This document shows, one piece after another, positions 46,911 through 59,680 of a DNA stretch of 64,000 nt. How positions within the stretch are numbered: position 1 is the stretch's first letter; every line of letters begins with the position of its first letter. The DNA is taken from NCBI GenBank assembly GCA_025024175.1, contig QCXZ01000042.1, forward strand, positions 8,449,501 to 8,513,500. Direction: 5' to 3'. Both the position numbers and the translations under genes were made by a program. This DNA comes from Rhyzopertha dominica. Taxonomy: Eukaryota; Arthropoda; Insecta; Coleoptera; Bostrichidae. The notes beneath the pieces were generated by a model that had not been told where the DNA came from, did no database searches, and was given only the letters and a program-made list of their open reading frames with translations.

Positions 46911-49200
46911 AATGGATAAAAATGCTTAATTTGTGACCTTTAAGGGCCCTAGTATTTCGATATCTAAGACTATTACGAAGTTATAAGTTGCCAAAACTTA
47001 AAATCGGGCTATTATAAAATTTTCTTGTTTTTATGATTTTGAATATGAAAAATTGAAGTCACTTCATGTATTCTAACCCCAATGACTATTAATAGTTACT
47101 TATTCAAAAACCGGGAAGCGCCTTTCAGACAAAGTTGGAGCTTTTGGTGCAATCCTTTTGTAGGCATATATTAGATTTGTTGGTTTCATCTTGTAGATTC
47201 TGAACATTCTCAGAATGTGTTACAAACAATAAACCCTATAAATCCTCTAAGTAGTCCCAAATATTTTATAAGAATGACTTTCTTCAAAATTGCAAATCTC
47301 TACTAATAGCTATTAAGGATTATTGTACTTATTTTCAACCGGCATGTTTAATTTTCCGAAGAATCAGGTGAATCATGATTTATAGCTTTTGGAGCTTTGA
47401 GACCTATGAGGCATTAGAAAGCTTTAAGGGGCCGAGATGTGTCTCTCATTTCAGGTTAAGGTTATGAAGGACTCCTTTTATGGAGCAGCATTAAGCGCAG
47501 CAAGAAGCTACAATCTACCCTATTTGATGAGAAACGTATAGAACTGAACATTCAACAAAATGAACTTAACTAAACTAACCCAATAATATAATTACTAGTT
47601 AGTTGAGTAAATCACAGAGATAATAAAGTAACGCACATAATAGGCACACAACTTTAATCTATCATCATTTTTGTACTAAGGCTTGAGCGCTTTTGTAGTT
47701 TTAAGACCCATAAACTAACATCAAATAATTAACATACAATAGTGTACTGTTATGCTACACCAGACAGCTTGGAATACTATCATAAATCATGTCGGTGATG
47801 TCCCTGCGCTGTTGGCTAATAATAGGCAAATTAGATACGTATCGATGGACGAGAATTGGATTCCGCTGATNTAAAAGCTATAAGAAANATAGAATTAAGG
47901 AGGTATATATCTCGCGATAATAGGTTAAAGAAACAGTTATTGGATGACAGATACGTTTTCTAAGGTGGCATATTTACTTCTAGTTTATAACTTTTCTTTA
48001 AAGTTAAAGAAACTCTAAGAGGATTTGTTTATATTTATCAATGTAGTACGTACTCAAATAAATGGCCCTATGGTATTAGTATTTCCGTTAAGTATTATTA
48101 CTTCCGTTACTGATCAAAGATTGCTCGTTGGACACGCAGTGGTAATGATGTTTTTTTTGAAGAATTTCAGTGTTATGTTTACAATAGTAATNTATNTCCC
48201 AATGTGTTCTGTTTTCATAGTTTCAGATATTTCTAACACCATTTCTACCTAAATAATANAAACCGCATAGAAGCAAAGCTTTAAAACTTATGGAATTTAC
48301 GTTNTAGACCAAACGTTANAGTGATATATTAGGAAAAACAAAAGCTCTACTGCTAATAAGAAAAGAAGTGAGGATAGCCGTTAAGTCATTGCATATCAAA
48401 TACTGTAGACATGATAACCTTCTTCGCAGTTTAGATTATTGGTGTGTTTGGAAATCTCTATGGCTGCTCGAAATTTTCGGATTGTGAAAAAGATAAAAAA
48501 AAAGATATTGTGATCGGTTTCATGCTAATGTTCGATTACTGCTGAGTGGGTGAAAAAAACCTGATTTTATGCAGCGTTTATGTTCTCAGTGGATCTACCG
48601 TTTCGGCGATATTTACGGCACCGCACGAACAAGGGATGTAAATTTCTCTAGAAGATAGAGGATGTATTTTGTCCTTCGGAGATGGAAGAATCTGTGGCAT
48701 TTTCGAAGGGGGCTGGAAGATAGTTTCTTAAGAATTTTGTCCAACAGTCTATTTAAATATTATGAAGGTTTTATGGTCCTATCATCAGCACCCTCAAATT
48801 TACCGTTACAAAAAGGGAGGAATCCCCTTAATACATCTATGTATTTCCCTCGACATCCACACCTGTCTGCCAATAGTACAGCGATAATCTCAACTAAGTG
48901 AAAATAGGTATTCTTGAGGTGTCAATGAATCTTAAATATCTGCTAAGATTGCATCTTAATAAGTCACAAAAATGTGACAAAAATCTTGAACCTGTCGACA
49001 TCCTATAGTTTTGATACAGTTGAACTATGTGAAAAGTAAAGATCTATATCTTTACCTTAGTGCGATTCTTATAAATGCATCGTGACAATTAATAATTCTT
49101 AATATGCCAGACAGACCATTAATAGTCAATTCAGCCCATTATATAACTTCTTAGCTCGATCATTGGAAATGATACGCATTTATTTTAACCTTTGCAAATC
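46911..49200. other. AT-rich DNA with a cluster of unresolved bases, no gene recognised
   Basis: N positions at 47871, 47888, 48192, 48196, 48259, 48304 and 48319 mark a stretch that the assembly could not resolve. Frames 48025-48252 and 48662-48901 have no known motif. Confidence 0.45.
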
Positions 49201-49560
49201 CCCAACGAAGAACAAAAGCGCTCGATCACCGACTTTTTTTCCATTCCATCAGTTTGCTCTCCATCCGCCACTAAGCCACAAGGCCTCATCATCTTCAGCG
49301 CGGAAGTGAAAGTTTTTGATACCAGGGCTCAACGTCGTTTACACCCGGTTCGCTGATCCACGCTGCGATAATGGTCTTAAATGTGATTAACAGCTACCAT
49401 AAAAACAAGGCTTAATCCATTTCGTCGCGTTCCAGCTACCACAGATGCCGCCCGCAACTTTTAAGCGCTGTAGTTACTGCAAAGTGCCATGAAGCGGTCG
49501 CTCGGTGTCATGTCGGAGGCTGCTTCCGGGACAACGAAGGGTAATTGTTTGATTATGGGT
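49201..49560. promoter_or_regulatory. GC-richer island with an Otd/Bcd-type site (candidate cis-element)
   Basis: A CpG-containing block between AT-rich flanks; AAGGCTTAATCCATTTC carries TAATCC, the K50 homeodomain consensus. No protein signature on either strand (minus frame 49461-49664 has no motif). Confidence 0.3.
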
Positions 49561-51000
49561 AATGTATTGATGCCTGAAGATGTATTAAATATTATGTACT
49601 GGTGGTTGCCTTTAATATAATAATGGACACTGAGATACTGGTGTGTTGGTTGTATAGTTGCCAACGAGTCTTCAGGTAAAAAAAAACATTGGTTTTTCAG
49701 TCAAGCTCTACGTGACATTCGTCTGTTGCACCCAATTAATTAATAATTGTATAGACGCCGTTGCTAGGATATAATAATAATTTGATATGTTCAATGTCCA
49801 GCTGACAAATTCTTCTGGTTGACGCCCAGACGCGATACCGTTACGCCATAAGTTAATGCTTGATTGCCACTGGACTCAGGTTTGACGTTTTTGTTATTTC
49901 TGGAACTGTCTTTCTTACTTGTAGATATTTAACAAGTATTTACTGCAGTCGGAAGGAACATAAAATACCAACAGTTATCGATTACGAGTGATCAAATGAT
50001 CACACTTCTCTAGGTAATATTTAGTTTCAAGCCTACATCTATTATTAATCTATTTTCGACATGAAATTGATCGATAAACTCATTTATCGTATTTGTCTAT
50101 AGTATATGTTGAGTTGTAACATACCCAAATTAAGACTCATTTGGTATAATAACCGTTCCCTTAGGATACAAATTTGGAATACAGGGTGACGTTCTGTACA
50201 GAAAAAAATAATTTTTCAATTTACCTTCTTAGTATAAATGTACATTTATATAATAAGAAGTCATATAGAAGAATAAAAACATTTAATGCTTCGAACAAGC
50301 TTAACGCGCGAGTGTCAACGCAATAAATTGATATGTTCGCACTTTCAGGTGTTATGTTTTCAGTGTATTCTTATGTGAAACCGAATCAGTGTTGAAGAGC
50401 AGTCATATAAGTGATTATTAGATTCTGTGGAACAACCTAATACTTTAATCCTTTTAACTTATACAAATTGTTTCATCAAATAAAAGTGCAAGTACAGCTA
50501 AATCTTGTGTATGTACAAAAATGCATTACTAAAGCAATGATATGGAGCCAAGAACATTTCAGAGGAGCTGTGGACAAAATCCAAATTGCGCTGCCAACGT
50601 TCGATAGCACAATTAACACCAATAAGAAGAGGAAACGCTTCGAAAAACAATATTGATAGCATTTACTGTTCGAAGTACTTCATCTGAGAATACAGCACCA
50701 AAATTACATTAATTTATGTAATACAGGAACAATCTATACGTCTGACTATCTTACCTCTACAGCAAGCTTCACTTTTGGAGATGAAGTCACTCACCTGAAA
50801 AAAAAAGATTTTGGATAAAAACTGGAATCAATATGTCTATCCAAAGCAGTTAACATTAATAAGCAACAAATGAACAGGGTAAAAATCTTTTTCGCCTTCG
50901 ATGTTACGACCTCCCTAACCAAACTGTTTTTCCAAACAAACTCCCACATGTACGTAACACCCGTAGTTGAGCATTTATAGCGCTGACCTAAATGTACCGA
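49561..51000. other. No gene recognised
   Basis: AT-rich. A TACAGGGTG motif near 50183 resembles that at 33253 and 35126. The short frames have no motif. Confidence 0.45.
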
Positions 51001-51480
51001 ACACAATCAAGTCATCCTCTCCTCGTGTCTATTCATCATATCTTCAGTACAGCCTATTATAGGTAGGGTACGACGTATAAATATGCAAACCGTAGGTCTA
51101 ACATCAAAGAACGACGTCCTTGCGAAACCCATATCCCAGACAATGCACTCGTCAAATTGCAGCCTAGGAGAGTCACAAATCACTTCGTGTTCCACATCAT
51201 GCAAATACAAACGGGGAATTATTCTCAATACCGTCCGGCCCACACGAAATCAATTGTTTTTCCCCAGCAACCAGCGATCCCGCAGCACGAATTGTAATTA
51301 GTTTGTCCGCGGGAATTAAATTCATGAGCGGCCGATTTGAATATTAAAAGTGCAGTACAACCAGCAAAAGGTGGGGAAAACAAGGCGTTTCTTTGGAAAA
51401 AAACGAGTATCGGAAACTTGTCGCTGACTTTTTCGTGGCGTTCAGCTGCATGTAGATTATAATCGGCTATTAGGATAACA
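51001..51480. promoter_or_regulatory. GC-richer island with ATTA and Rel-like sites (candidate cis-element)
   Basis: Includes TGTAATTAGTTTG and GGGAATTAAATTC (partly Rel/Dorsal-like), with CpG-rich runs. Antiparallel frames 51007-51243 and 51083-51301 overlap and match nothing known. Confidence 0.27.
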
Positions 51481-52227
51481 CAACCTGCCGGATCGAAGCT
51501 TTACAACTCGCAGTAGAGATGGGCAAGACCAATGTGTAATAATGGGAGAAAAAAACCTAGCAAAACCACAGATGACTTTAAATATAAAATAAATAATAAA
51601 AAATAGTCGTGAAGAGCTATTGTTAAAGAAGCATTACTATTTCTGACGAATCGAAAGAATACAAAAGCAATTTTATTTACTCTATAACTTGGTTATTTCC
51701 TAGACTGCACTTTTCCTGGTTAAAAGACCCACCACTTACTATTCCGTGATTACCTTGGTCTTCCTTACTGTCATTTTTAATTTCATATCATTTTACTATT
51801 GGTAATGTTTGATTCTGTTGTTGGTTCTTCTCATGTGTTGGTTTTCTGATCTTGTCGTTTCTAATTCTGCCTCTTCTTGCTAGTTCTACGTTTTTAGATA
51901 TTTGATGTTAATTTTCTTGGACTAAGTGGACATCATTCAGCTTTCACTTCCATACGGTAATAATGGTGTAAAAACTACTTTGTACTCCTTCATCCTAGTT
52001 GGTTGATATTCTTATTTCGCTGTGATTTAGGAATTAACTGCTTATCTACTGTAAAGTTTAGCGGCGTCATTTACTTCAGGTTGCAATCTATTCGCGCTGC
52101 CTATCAAACCCTTTAAACCTCTACACATAGAAAGTTGTCAACTTGATTGACTGACTGACTGTTTAATAGCACATCTTAACAGTACTTTAGCTTTCTATTA
52201 CGTCATCTTTCTTCATCTTCTCTTTTC

Positions 52228-53362
52228 CAGTGGCGGCTCGTCCGGGTCGGCAGAATATTGATCAAAGAAATTATTTTTTTTTCGTATTTTTATGTATATT
52301 TTGTTTTATTATGTTCAGATATCTTGAAACAGTTGGAGCGTATTTTTTCCATTACCATCAAATTAGTAATTAGCCAAAATCACATTTTTACGGGTTATCC
52401 CGAAAAATTTACGCTACTCGGCAACCGTGGCTGGGACGTGTGTGTTCATTCAGGCCCGTGATCCAAGCGCTGGTTCGGCAGACCGCATCGTATAAGGAAG
52501 CATAGCATCGTTTTCCTATGAGCTGAACAAAGACGCAACCCTGCGCGCATATTGAATCCCGAGGCGAAAATCTAGACTCGGCAATGCTTGGTCCGGCAGA
52601 CAGCATAAAACGTTAAAACGGACTTCATCATTTATTTCAATTATTTCAAGCTTTTTTTTAATGAACCAATTATAGTTCTGTTTTCTACTGAGTATTACAT
52701 ATTATCTGATTGACACCCTTTACATGCTTACAGTTTTTTATAATCATAATTTAATTTTACGTATATATGTTTTTATTGAAGTTAATAAAGGAAGCCCGGC
52801 ATTCATAATCGTCGGATTCCAAAAATTAATTTTGACATGTACATTGAACAACAATTATATATATAGTTCAATACTGAAATCACGAAAAACTACCTGAATG
52901 TTCTACGAAATTTTTCATTTTCCCAAGATTATTGTAAGAGCTATCCTCTTAAATAAACAATTTTAAGCAGATACCTTCAAACATTTAACAGAATTAATTA
53001 AATACATCTGAAATAATTGAAGAATTTCACACAAAAAGAAAATAACATAATAAGTAAGCGCCAATACCCATATAATCGCTTAATGCTGTCTGCCGGACTA
53101 CCGAATACATTTTCGGATGGGGTCGGCATATATCGACTTATCCTTTCCGGTGCAGTACAGGTGCACGCCTATTTTGTTACCAAATGAACTATCTTTTTAA
53201 CTTGCGACGATATGAAAATTTACAGAAGTAGCAAATAATAAACAACAACAACTACGAGTATATATAAAATTATTTACTAATTTATAAATAAATAATATTG
53301 ACTAACTAGAGTGGACCAGTTTTTACTGCCGACCCAATAGAATTTGTCACCAGCCGCCACTG
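52228..53362. mobile_element. Non-autonomous hAT-type element with a perfect 8-bp TSD
   Basis: The ends are CAGTGGCGGCT in inverted orientation, each followed at slightly different distance by GGGTCGGCAG. CTCTTTTC is duplicated perfectly at 52220-52227 and 53363-53370. Inside, GTCCGGCAGACAGCAT (52591-52606) is repeated as a perfect inverted copy (53083-53098), with a looser copy near 52480, as in hAT subterminal transposase-binding repeats. The 1135-bp interior shows no transposase. It differs in sequence from the hAT-like element at 41119 beyond the terminal CAGTGGCGG. Confidence 0.88.
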
Positions 53363-53696
53363 CTCTTTTCCAATTGTTCTTTACATACTTTTAGGTTTTG
53401 CCTTAGTTGAGTTTCTTGAACTCACTCATGACAAGAATAAACAACTTCGAGCTTGGAAATCCAAACTGCCCCAGTCCTTTGCTTATTTCGAACAAAATTT
53501 TGTGTCTTATTGTCCTTTCTTATGTGCTACTTATTTCTGCTGTGTTTGTATTTTGTAATGTAAGATTTATACCATATTTAACTAAAAATTTCCAAATTCA
53601 TAGTTTCAGCTATGCTATAAAAGACTTTCTCGATATCCAAGTTCTTATTTCCATACTGTTTTGATACCAAATATGTTCTGCACTTTTGGACCATAT

Positions 53697-53748
53697 CTGA
53701 AACAGCTTTGTGTTTCAGGTCGCTGAAACAGCTTTGTGTTTCAGGTCG
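53697..53748. repeat. Perfect 26-bp tandem duplication
   Basis: CTGAAACAGCTTTGTGTTTC-AGGTCG occurs twice head to tail (53697-53722, 53723-53748). Each unit is itself partly palindromic (CTGAAACA…TGTTTCAG). It lies inside the decayed LINE and looks like a replication-slippage event. Confidence 0.85.
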
Positions 53749-54150
53749 TTGGACCACCCGTTTAAATTTTAACACTTGTATACCACTATGCATAGCAGTA
53801 ATAACAATCCTAATATTTCTTTCACACTTCCTAATATACCCTTTTGTGTATCGAAATTACTATTCTAATCTTGTGGAGAGACTTGACCCACATTATGATT
53901 TCCTACTTATCTCAGGATTTCTGATATTTATTTGTCATGATTGGATGATTCCGTTTAATGGCATTTACAATCTCTTCTGCTATACTCTTTTATCTCTCCC
54001 TATGTGTACTCTGTTGTTATATACTACGAAGTATATGTTCCCAGCGCTTAAACACGTAATACCGAGTTTGAAGCTTTGCCTGCTTAATTCTATAATTATT
54101 CAGAAATCCTTCAAAACGTATCTAGGATTGTTTCTTTAACTGAAGCAAAA

Positions 54151-56140
54151 TTTAGTTTTCTTTCGGGCTTTTCCGTTCAGACTTGTGCTTAGCTATAGTT
54201 TAACTTGTCCCTTAATTATACCATTTTTTATCCAGTATTATTTACTTATCTACCATTTAATATGGTCTCGTTTACATTCGTCAGAAATATTTCACCTCTT
54301 TTTTGCTGACTACAAGCTCCTAGAGTGATGTTTTCAACTTCATCATGTCAGTCAGAGTCATCTAAAATAGTGTTTGGTTGGTTCTGACATTTTTCACAAA
54401 TCTTTGAAAACTTTACCAAGATTGTTTCTTAACTGCAGCAAAATACAATTTTAAACTTTTCTGTATTTTTATTTAGATTTTCCCCCTAAAAGTTCATTTA
54501 ACATATTTCTGGTATAAAGTAGTGGATAAATGTGTATTTATATTCTGGTTTTACTTCTGATATCCAATATTCTTATCCTGTTGGGATGGCTATACGCTAT
54601 CTACTCTACTGGATTCTTGCCAATATTTTGTGTATTTCACTATGTTATAAGGTGTACTGCTATAATTATGACAATACGTCAAAAGAACTGAATAAAATTG
54701 AATAAATTCATACACCAAATGTTTTCCAATGGCTAATTTTGTATTATAGAACTAAATGTACTACCAGAGTATGTTACCAATACACAATAAAAACGAGGAA
54801 CTTGTAATGTCCATAATCAGAGAAAATGCAGCACAGATTTGAACAGGAAAATTTCTTCTCGGTGAAACTAATATTTATGTAAAAATTTAGCTATCGNAAA
54901 GAAACGAAATATCTGATAGAAACTACTCTTAATGCAATAATTAAGTCTATACGATCTTTTCGTTGATTGAAAAGTAACAGTTTTTATATAGGTTTCTATA
55001 GGTAAGAGTTATTACTTTACGATTACGATTTTAGACTGTCGTAGAAGCACACTGATAATCAAATATTCCTAAACGTATCTTTGATAGGATATATCTGGTT
55101 ATACCTCTGTTACAACAGTAAAATACCTTAATTTCTTAACGTTTACCTTGAATATGGTATTAAACTTCTAAGGTTTGATCTACATATTTCAGTTCTATGA
55201 AGACAAATATACTAAATATATTATCGCAGCTAACCCCAATATTATATATATGCTCAAATAAGTTAGGTATATGAAGAATTATATAGTGAGTGCAGCGCGT
55301 AAAAAAATCGTATTTTAATATCAAAAGCTTGGAATACACGTAAAATGGATTAATTAATGCGGTGAAGAGTAACGTTACGAAGTGGTACGATTAGTATTTT
55401 AATACCCTAACATCGCAGTTTCTTTGAAGTAAATATCGTTCTCTCCATATCAAATAAATTAGTCTTTATTTACTACAACATATTTTCTAATAAAACTGCA
55501 TCTGTCATTGTTAGCAAAACCAAGCAATATAAAGAATGCACTTTTTAGAGCATTACGGATTACGGCAGAACTAAAAACGCACTACAATTATAGCATACTT
55601 CGTTCCGCACTAAGAATACAGCGTTCATGGTCGTAAAAAGTGGCTGCACAAGGAAACAACATGCAGTTGCCAATATGATGTATACACATATTTCTGTGAG
55701 TAAGTAAACACTACAGCTGCTCTTAAACTTTTGTTGGGTTTAATACCGGACTTTTTGATAAAAATAATTGGTTACTTCGTTGATAGAATACTGGTTCTTA
55801 AGTTTTCTGGGACCACCCTGTAAATCTCTGTGTTGGTTTCAGTTGATAAACACGGCGAGTCATTCGATGCAAACATTGACTACTTAATACGCAACCGAAG
55901 AGGAGCACTCAAATTTTTATAACCAACCCCCGAATTATTGTAAATGTTTGATCGTTTTGTTGACTATAAACTCACTTGGATGCCACAGCGGATGCGGTCT
56001 TCGGATTAACGTCTAAACCTCGTAGGTTTGCTGGTACCATCACGTTGCAGCTTCATGTTTTATTCGTATATTGCAACCAGCAGCCCATCTCTAGCTCAAT
56101 GTCGCCATCAGGAAGGCACTGCATCTTCTGCACAGCGCAT
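54151..56140. other. AT-rich DNA, no gene recognised
   Basis: No motif was found. One N falls near 54897, and an ACCACCCTGTAAAT (inverse of the ACAGGGTGT motif) near 55812. Confidence 0.45.
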
Positions 56141-56430
56141 CATACACGATCACTTTTCGCTTGTAGGACAAAGAAATTCTAACGAAATAATTGCACGACC
56201 GATACATCGATACTGCATCTCATCGTGTGCATTTCTTGTTATGGCATGAAACAATGGCATTGCTTCTAGACCTTAACCTGCATATCTCGCTGCATGTACA
56301 TTGTCAGTTGTTATTAATTAAGCGTCCATCCTCGCATTCGCGGCGATCATGCTTGCGATTATATACATGCTCCTTTCTCATAGTCAAATTCAAAGACGAT
56401 CGATGCAACTGACGGCATTATCCTAGTCAA
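56141..56430. promoter_or_regulatory. GC-richer block (candidate cis-element)
   Basis: CpG-containing sequence with overlapping short frames (55976-56182, 56028-56249, 56191-56412) that lack motifs; GTTATTAATTAAGCG supplies an ATTA core. Confidence 0.2.
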
Positions 56431-57480
56431 AAGTGCAAAAGCCTGTAGAGAAAGCGTGGAATTGGCGTATTGGCTCTCTTTGTGAAGCTTGTAAAAAATT
56501 AACAGGAATAGGCGTTACGTATTTGAATCTTATAGAATACTTATAGGTAACAATGGTTCGACGTCGAGCGAGAGAGACAACAGAAGGCACTTAAGATAAG
56601 ATCTAGAGAATAGGATGGTAGTTTATACAGGAACAATTTTGAAGTCATATGATTTTAAAATAATGCTCCATCTTTGAGGTCTAAAACTGGAATACTCCGA
56701 AAATTGTCTGCGGAAGATTTAAGGTTCGCCAGCAATGTAAAAAGACGTTTGATACAATTCAATCTTCTAAAGAAGATGGTCACGTACAATGCGGTAATGG
56801 GAAAGCTATTTAGAATGATACAGAACTAATCCTTATCAACCTAAATATAGTAGTTATGTACCTTGAGTATTTATGCTACTCCACAAATCCTAGATAGTGC
56901 TATCCAAACCAATCATGTTTTGGTGCGCTACCCTCTCCTGCTACATGTACCCATAGGCGTAGCTAACATAATATTTTAGGGAGGGGGGGCTTAATTCCCT
57001 CGAGTAGTTAACAGTTATTTGCGATAGGTAATAAAAATTGAATATTTATAACAATTGTGAAAAAAATTATTTATTGCTAATTTGGCCATTAATGGTTTGA
57101 TTCCAGAAGTTATTTAGGTTTTTCTCCGGTCCTTAGGCTTTCCCAAAAATTACCTAAAAAAGATTTATTGTAAAGTATAATTAAGACTGCGAAAAATTAC
57201 TTATATATTTATAAAAAGTTTAAAATCATTTTTTTTGTTGCCCCATTTCACAAATGCATTCAAAATAGCTTATGGGTTTAGCTTTGCAGCTAAGCTACTT
57301 TCGATATTTATTATTGCCAGGTTGGTAAATCTTTGTTGTACCATATTACTTCTCAATCTACAAATCTTTAACTCTAAAGAAATGACCAGTACTTTTATGA
57401 AAAGTGATTTAAGGGAAGCTAATTCTGAATTTACCACCTTGATCAATTGTTACAGACATCACACCATATCACAATATTAA
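56431..57480. other. No gene recognised, one hAT-end-like motif
   Basis: GGCGTAGCTAACAT … GGGAGGGGGGGC near 56955-56990 resembles an hAT terminus, but no partner end was found. The frame 57235-57480 is hydrophobic without a known signature. Confidence 0.4.
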
Positions 57481-57640
57481 TGATAATAATAATAAATCGT
57501 CTTTATTTGCCCAATACATTGATGTAAGTAACAGTATTGTTATGAGTCTGAACAGTAGGAGTCGTTGCAGGGCAAAAGGGTTCAGTGGTAAATAACACTA
57601 ATGATTAGTGGCATCGCTCCTGCTCTTTCACTCAACCATA
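57481..57640 (-). mobile_element. LINE 3' tail
   Basis: On the minus strand the sequence ends GGGCAAATAAAGACGATTTA followed by a (TTA)n run at 57481-57496, i.e. a polyadenylation-like AATAAA and a simple-repeat tail as in many insect LINEs. The preceding GC-richer stretch to about 57630 would be 3' untranslated region. No coding part was recognised, so the copy is heavily 5'-truncated. Confidence 0.55.
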
Positions 57641-59200
57641 ATAAAAAAACAAATTTTACGCAGACCTGTGTTAAATTGTTATTGATGAGAGCCATGGAGG
57701 TGAGAATCAATTAAAAACGAAGGAGAAAAAATATCCAGTAATTAATTTTTTTATCAAAAGGCAGTTATCTCAATTTAAACGAACGATGTATAGGTAGAAA
57801 AATATATAAAGGAAGAATTAGTAAATGTCAATCAGAACTCTTCGTTTTTTTAAATAGATTATCGTTAAATTTTATTTTCTCTAATTTCTTAGTTCTACAG
57901 GGAGTGATCTGGCATATTCTGTATGAAAAGCTGCGAATAAACAAATTATGAATTTGTATTGGAACAGTAATAGCGTCTTTGCATCTAATGTTTATATTAT
58001 GGATATCTGTCCTATATCTGATATTGTGTAGAAGATATGGAGAACATTTATTTTTAATTATTTAATGGAATACATATGTATATGTAAATACTGCCTCGAT
58101 TCCATATTTAGCCATGGTATTGCATCCAATTTAAAAGTAACTTTTTGCTTACGTTTTATCCCAAAAATAAGCCTGACACAACAGTTTTAAACTAGCTGTA
58201 TTCTACGCTTGGTAGTATAATCAAGACACACTGTAGACACAATCTGCATGATTAAAAGAGATAGCACCAGCGAATCGCATAAAAGAATTTTGGCCTTATA
58301 TGTAAGAAACTTTCTAATGCTGTATAAGGATGATATATGCAACTTCCAGTAGCTCGAGATAATTGGCAAATAATTTCCATTCGTGATTGTTATTACATGT
58401 TTTTGGTATGGTTTTTTACACTACCATGCTTTATGTAGTACAAATCCAGTGGTGGTCGGAAAAGAGCGATTTTTTCGCACTTGTTTTGATTTTTCAACAT
58501 CTTGTAAAATACAGAAGAAATATACTTTCCTTTTCTAAAATAGATCGAATTTTTAACGCAACGAGATCAAGCTATTGAGATTTTAAAAAAATAGTTTTTT
58601 CCCTGTTCAATATTGAATACCAGCGAAATAACGTGTCTCACATTAAAAGACGTCAGAATGGAATCTATAGGTAATTCATTAAGCTTTCCTTTGAGCTTAG
58701 GTAGGTAGGTGGTGGTAGCTTTATTGCTATTCAGGAATGACAAAAAACGAAAGACGATAACATGCTTTTTTGGCTGAATGTTCAGTAACACCGCTGCATG
58801 CATTAAAAAAGGGGGCTATAGAGGACGTTCGGCTACCCTTTGTCACCTTTCTGGAATTAAATGTTGTCAATATGGGCGCCCAAAACATTTAGCAATACCT
58901 GTATGTCCACGTCTTCTCCGATGACGTTGACCTTAGTGGAGGCAGCTTTGGCGATAAAGTCAATGCATAATAAACAAACTATTTTATTTAAATCTTGAAA
59001 AATATTACCCTATTTACTAGCCCTGTCAAACATTCATCTACTTCCCATCGCGAAGAAGGGGTCATCGTGGATTATGAATTATGGTGCATAACACAATTTT
59101 TGGGTTTGCTGTAACGGAGCTTTTTTTAAGCTGCTATTTTTTTCATCCTATTTTGGCACTCTACATCTTTACCAACTATTGCTAATCCTCCAGTCACCAA
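57641..59200. other. AT-rich DNA; possible second LINE tail near 58700
   Basis: On the minus strand CAATAAAGCTACCACCACCT followed by ACCTACC repeats (58695-58735) again resembles a LINE tail, but no RT sequence is attached. No other feature. Confidence 0.35.
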
Positions 59201-59680
59201 CAAAATTTTCGGTGTGCAATTTTATCCCAGCTAATCACATGATTATAAATAGTAATTCTATTCTCAAGAGGGCGTTTCCTCAATACCTTACGACCGACTA
59301 ACCAGCACCCCGTGCAACAGTATGCAATTACAGAGGACACAAAGAGGCGCGCGGGGTCCAGTTGCGCTCCAACAAAGCCACGGGTATTCTTAGTTGGAAA
59401 TACAATTAAGATGTATTTGCGATAAGTAACGACTGCAGCAGGTCCGCGCGTGCATAATGGCATGGGCGGTCTTAGACAAATTTGCACATTTTAACTCGTC
59501 CCAGTTACACATTTTTGCCTGGCTGACCAACTTTCTAAGCTGTGGAGCTCGGCAAGACGACCGGGATTTCCCAAAGTCCGACGGCCAAAATCACGCCCAT
59601 TGTCCAAACACGGAATTCTTTGCACGACAATTAAGGGGACAGGGCAAGCAATCTATTTTTAATGCGATGTTATTATCTTT
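59201..59680. promoter_or_regulatory. GC-richer island with a consensus Rel/NF-kB site (candidate cis-element)
   Basis: A CpG-containing block; GGGATTTCCC at 59563-59572 is a perfect Rel-family consensus (GGGRNNYYCC). Other features are GCATAATGGC and a GCGCGCGG run. Antiparallel frames 59194-59487 and 59457-59774 overlap and have no motif. Whether it acts in an immune or dorsoventral enhancer is unknown. Confidence 0.32.

Larger units (their letters stand above)
51680..54150 (-). pseudogene. Strongly decayed LINE (RTE/CR1-like), split by an hAT element
   Basis: On the minus strand the right part (54150-53371) includes LDIEKVFYSIAETMN (resembling RT motif A, D-EKAFDS) near 53640-53590 and FEISKGLGQFGFPSSKLFIL (resembling the F-I-KGLRQG-P-SP-LF block) near 53500-53450. 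The left part (52227-51680) includes KVVFTPLLPYGSES, the familiar ---I--P-L-YGSE-W block near the end of LINE ORF2, followed by arginine-rich sequence like the -TR-DRIRN- region. The order is right for one LINE interrupted at 52228-53362. Identity is low and many stops are present. Confidence 0.5.

Noticed and set aside
53708..54139. 143-codon plus-strand hydrophobic open frame as a membrane protein
   Set aside because: It lies antisense to a probable decayed minus-strand LINE and includes the recent 26-bp tandem duplication; hydrophobicity follows from T-rich DNA.
56955..57000. hAT terminus GGCGTAGCTAAC…GGGAGGGGGGGC
   Set aside because: A single end only; no partner or TSD.
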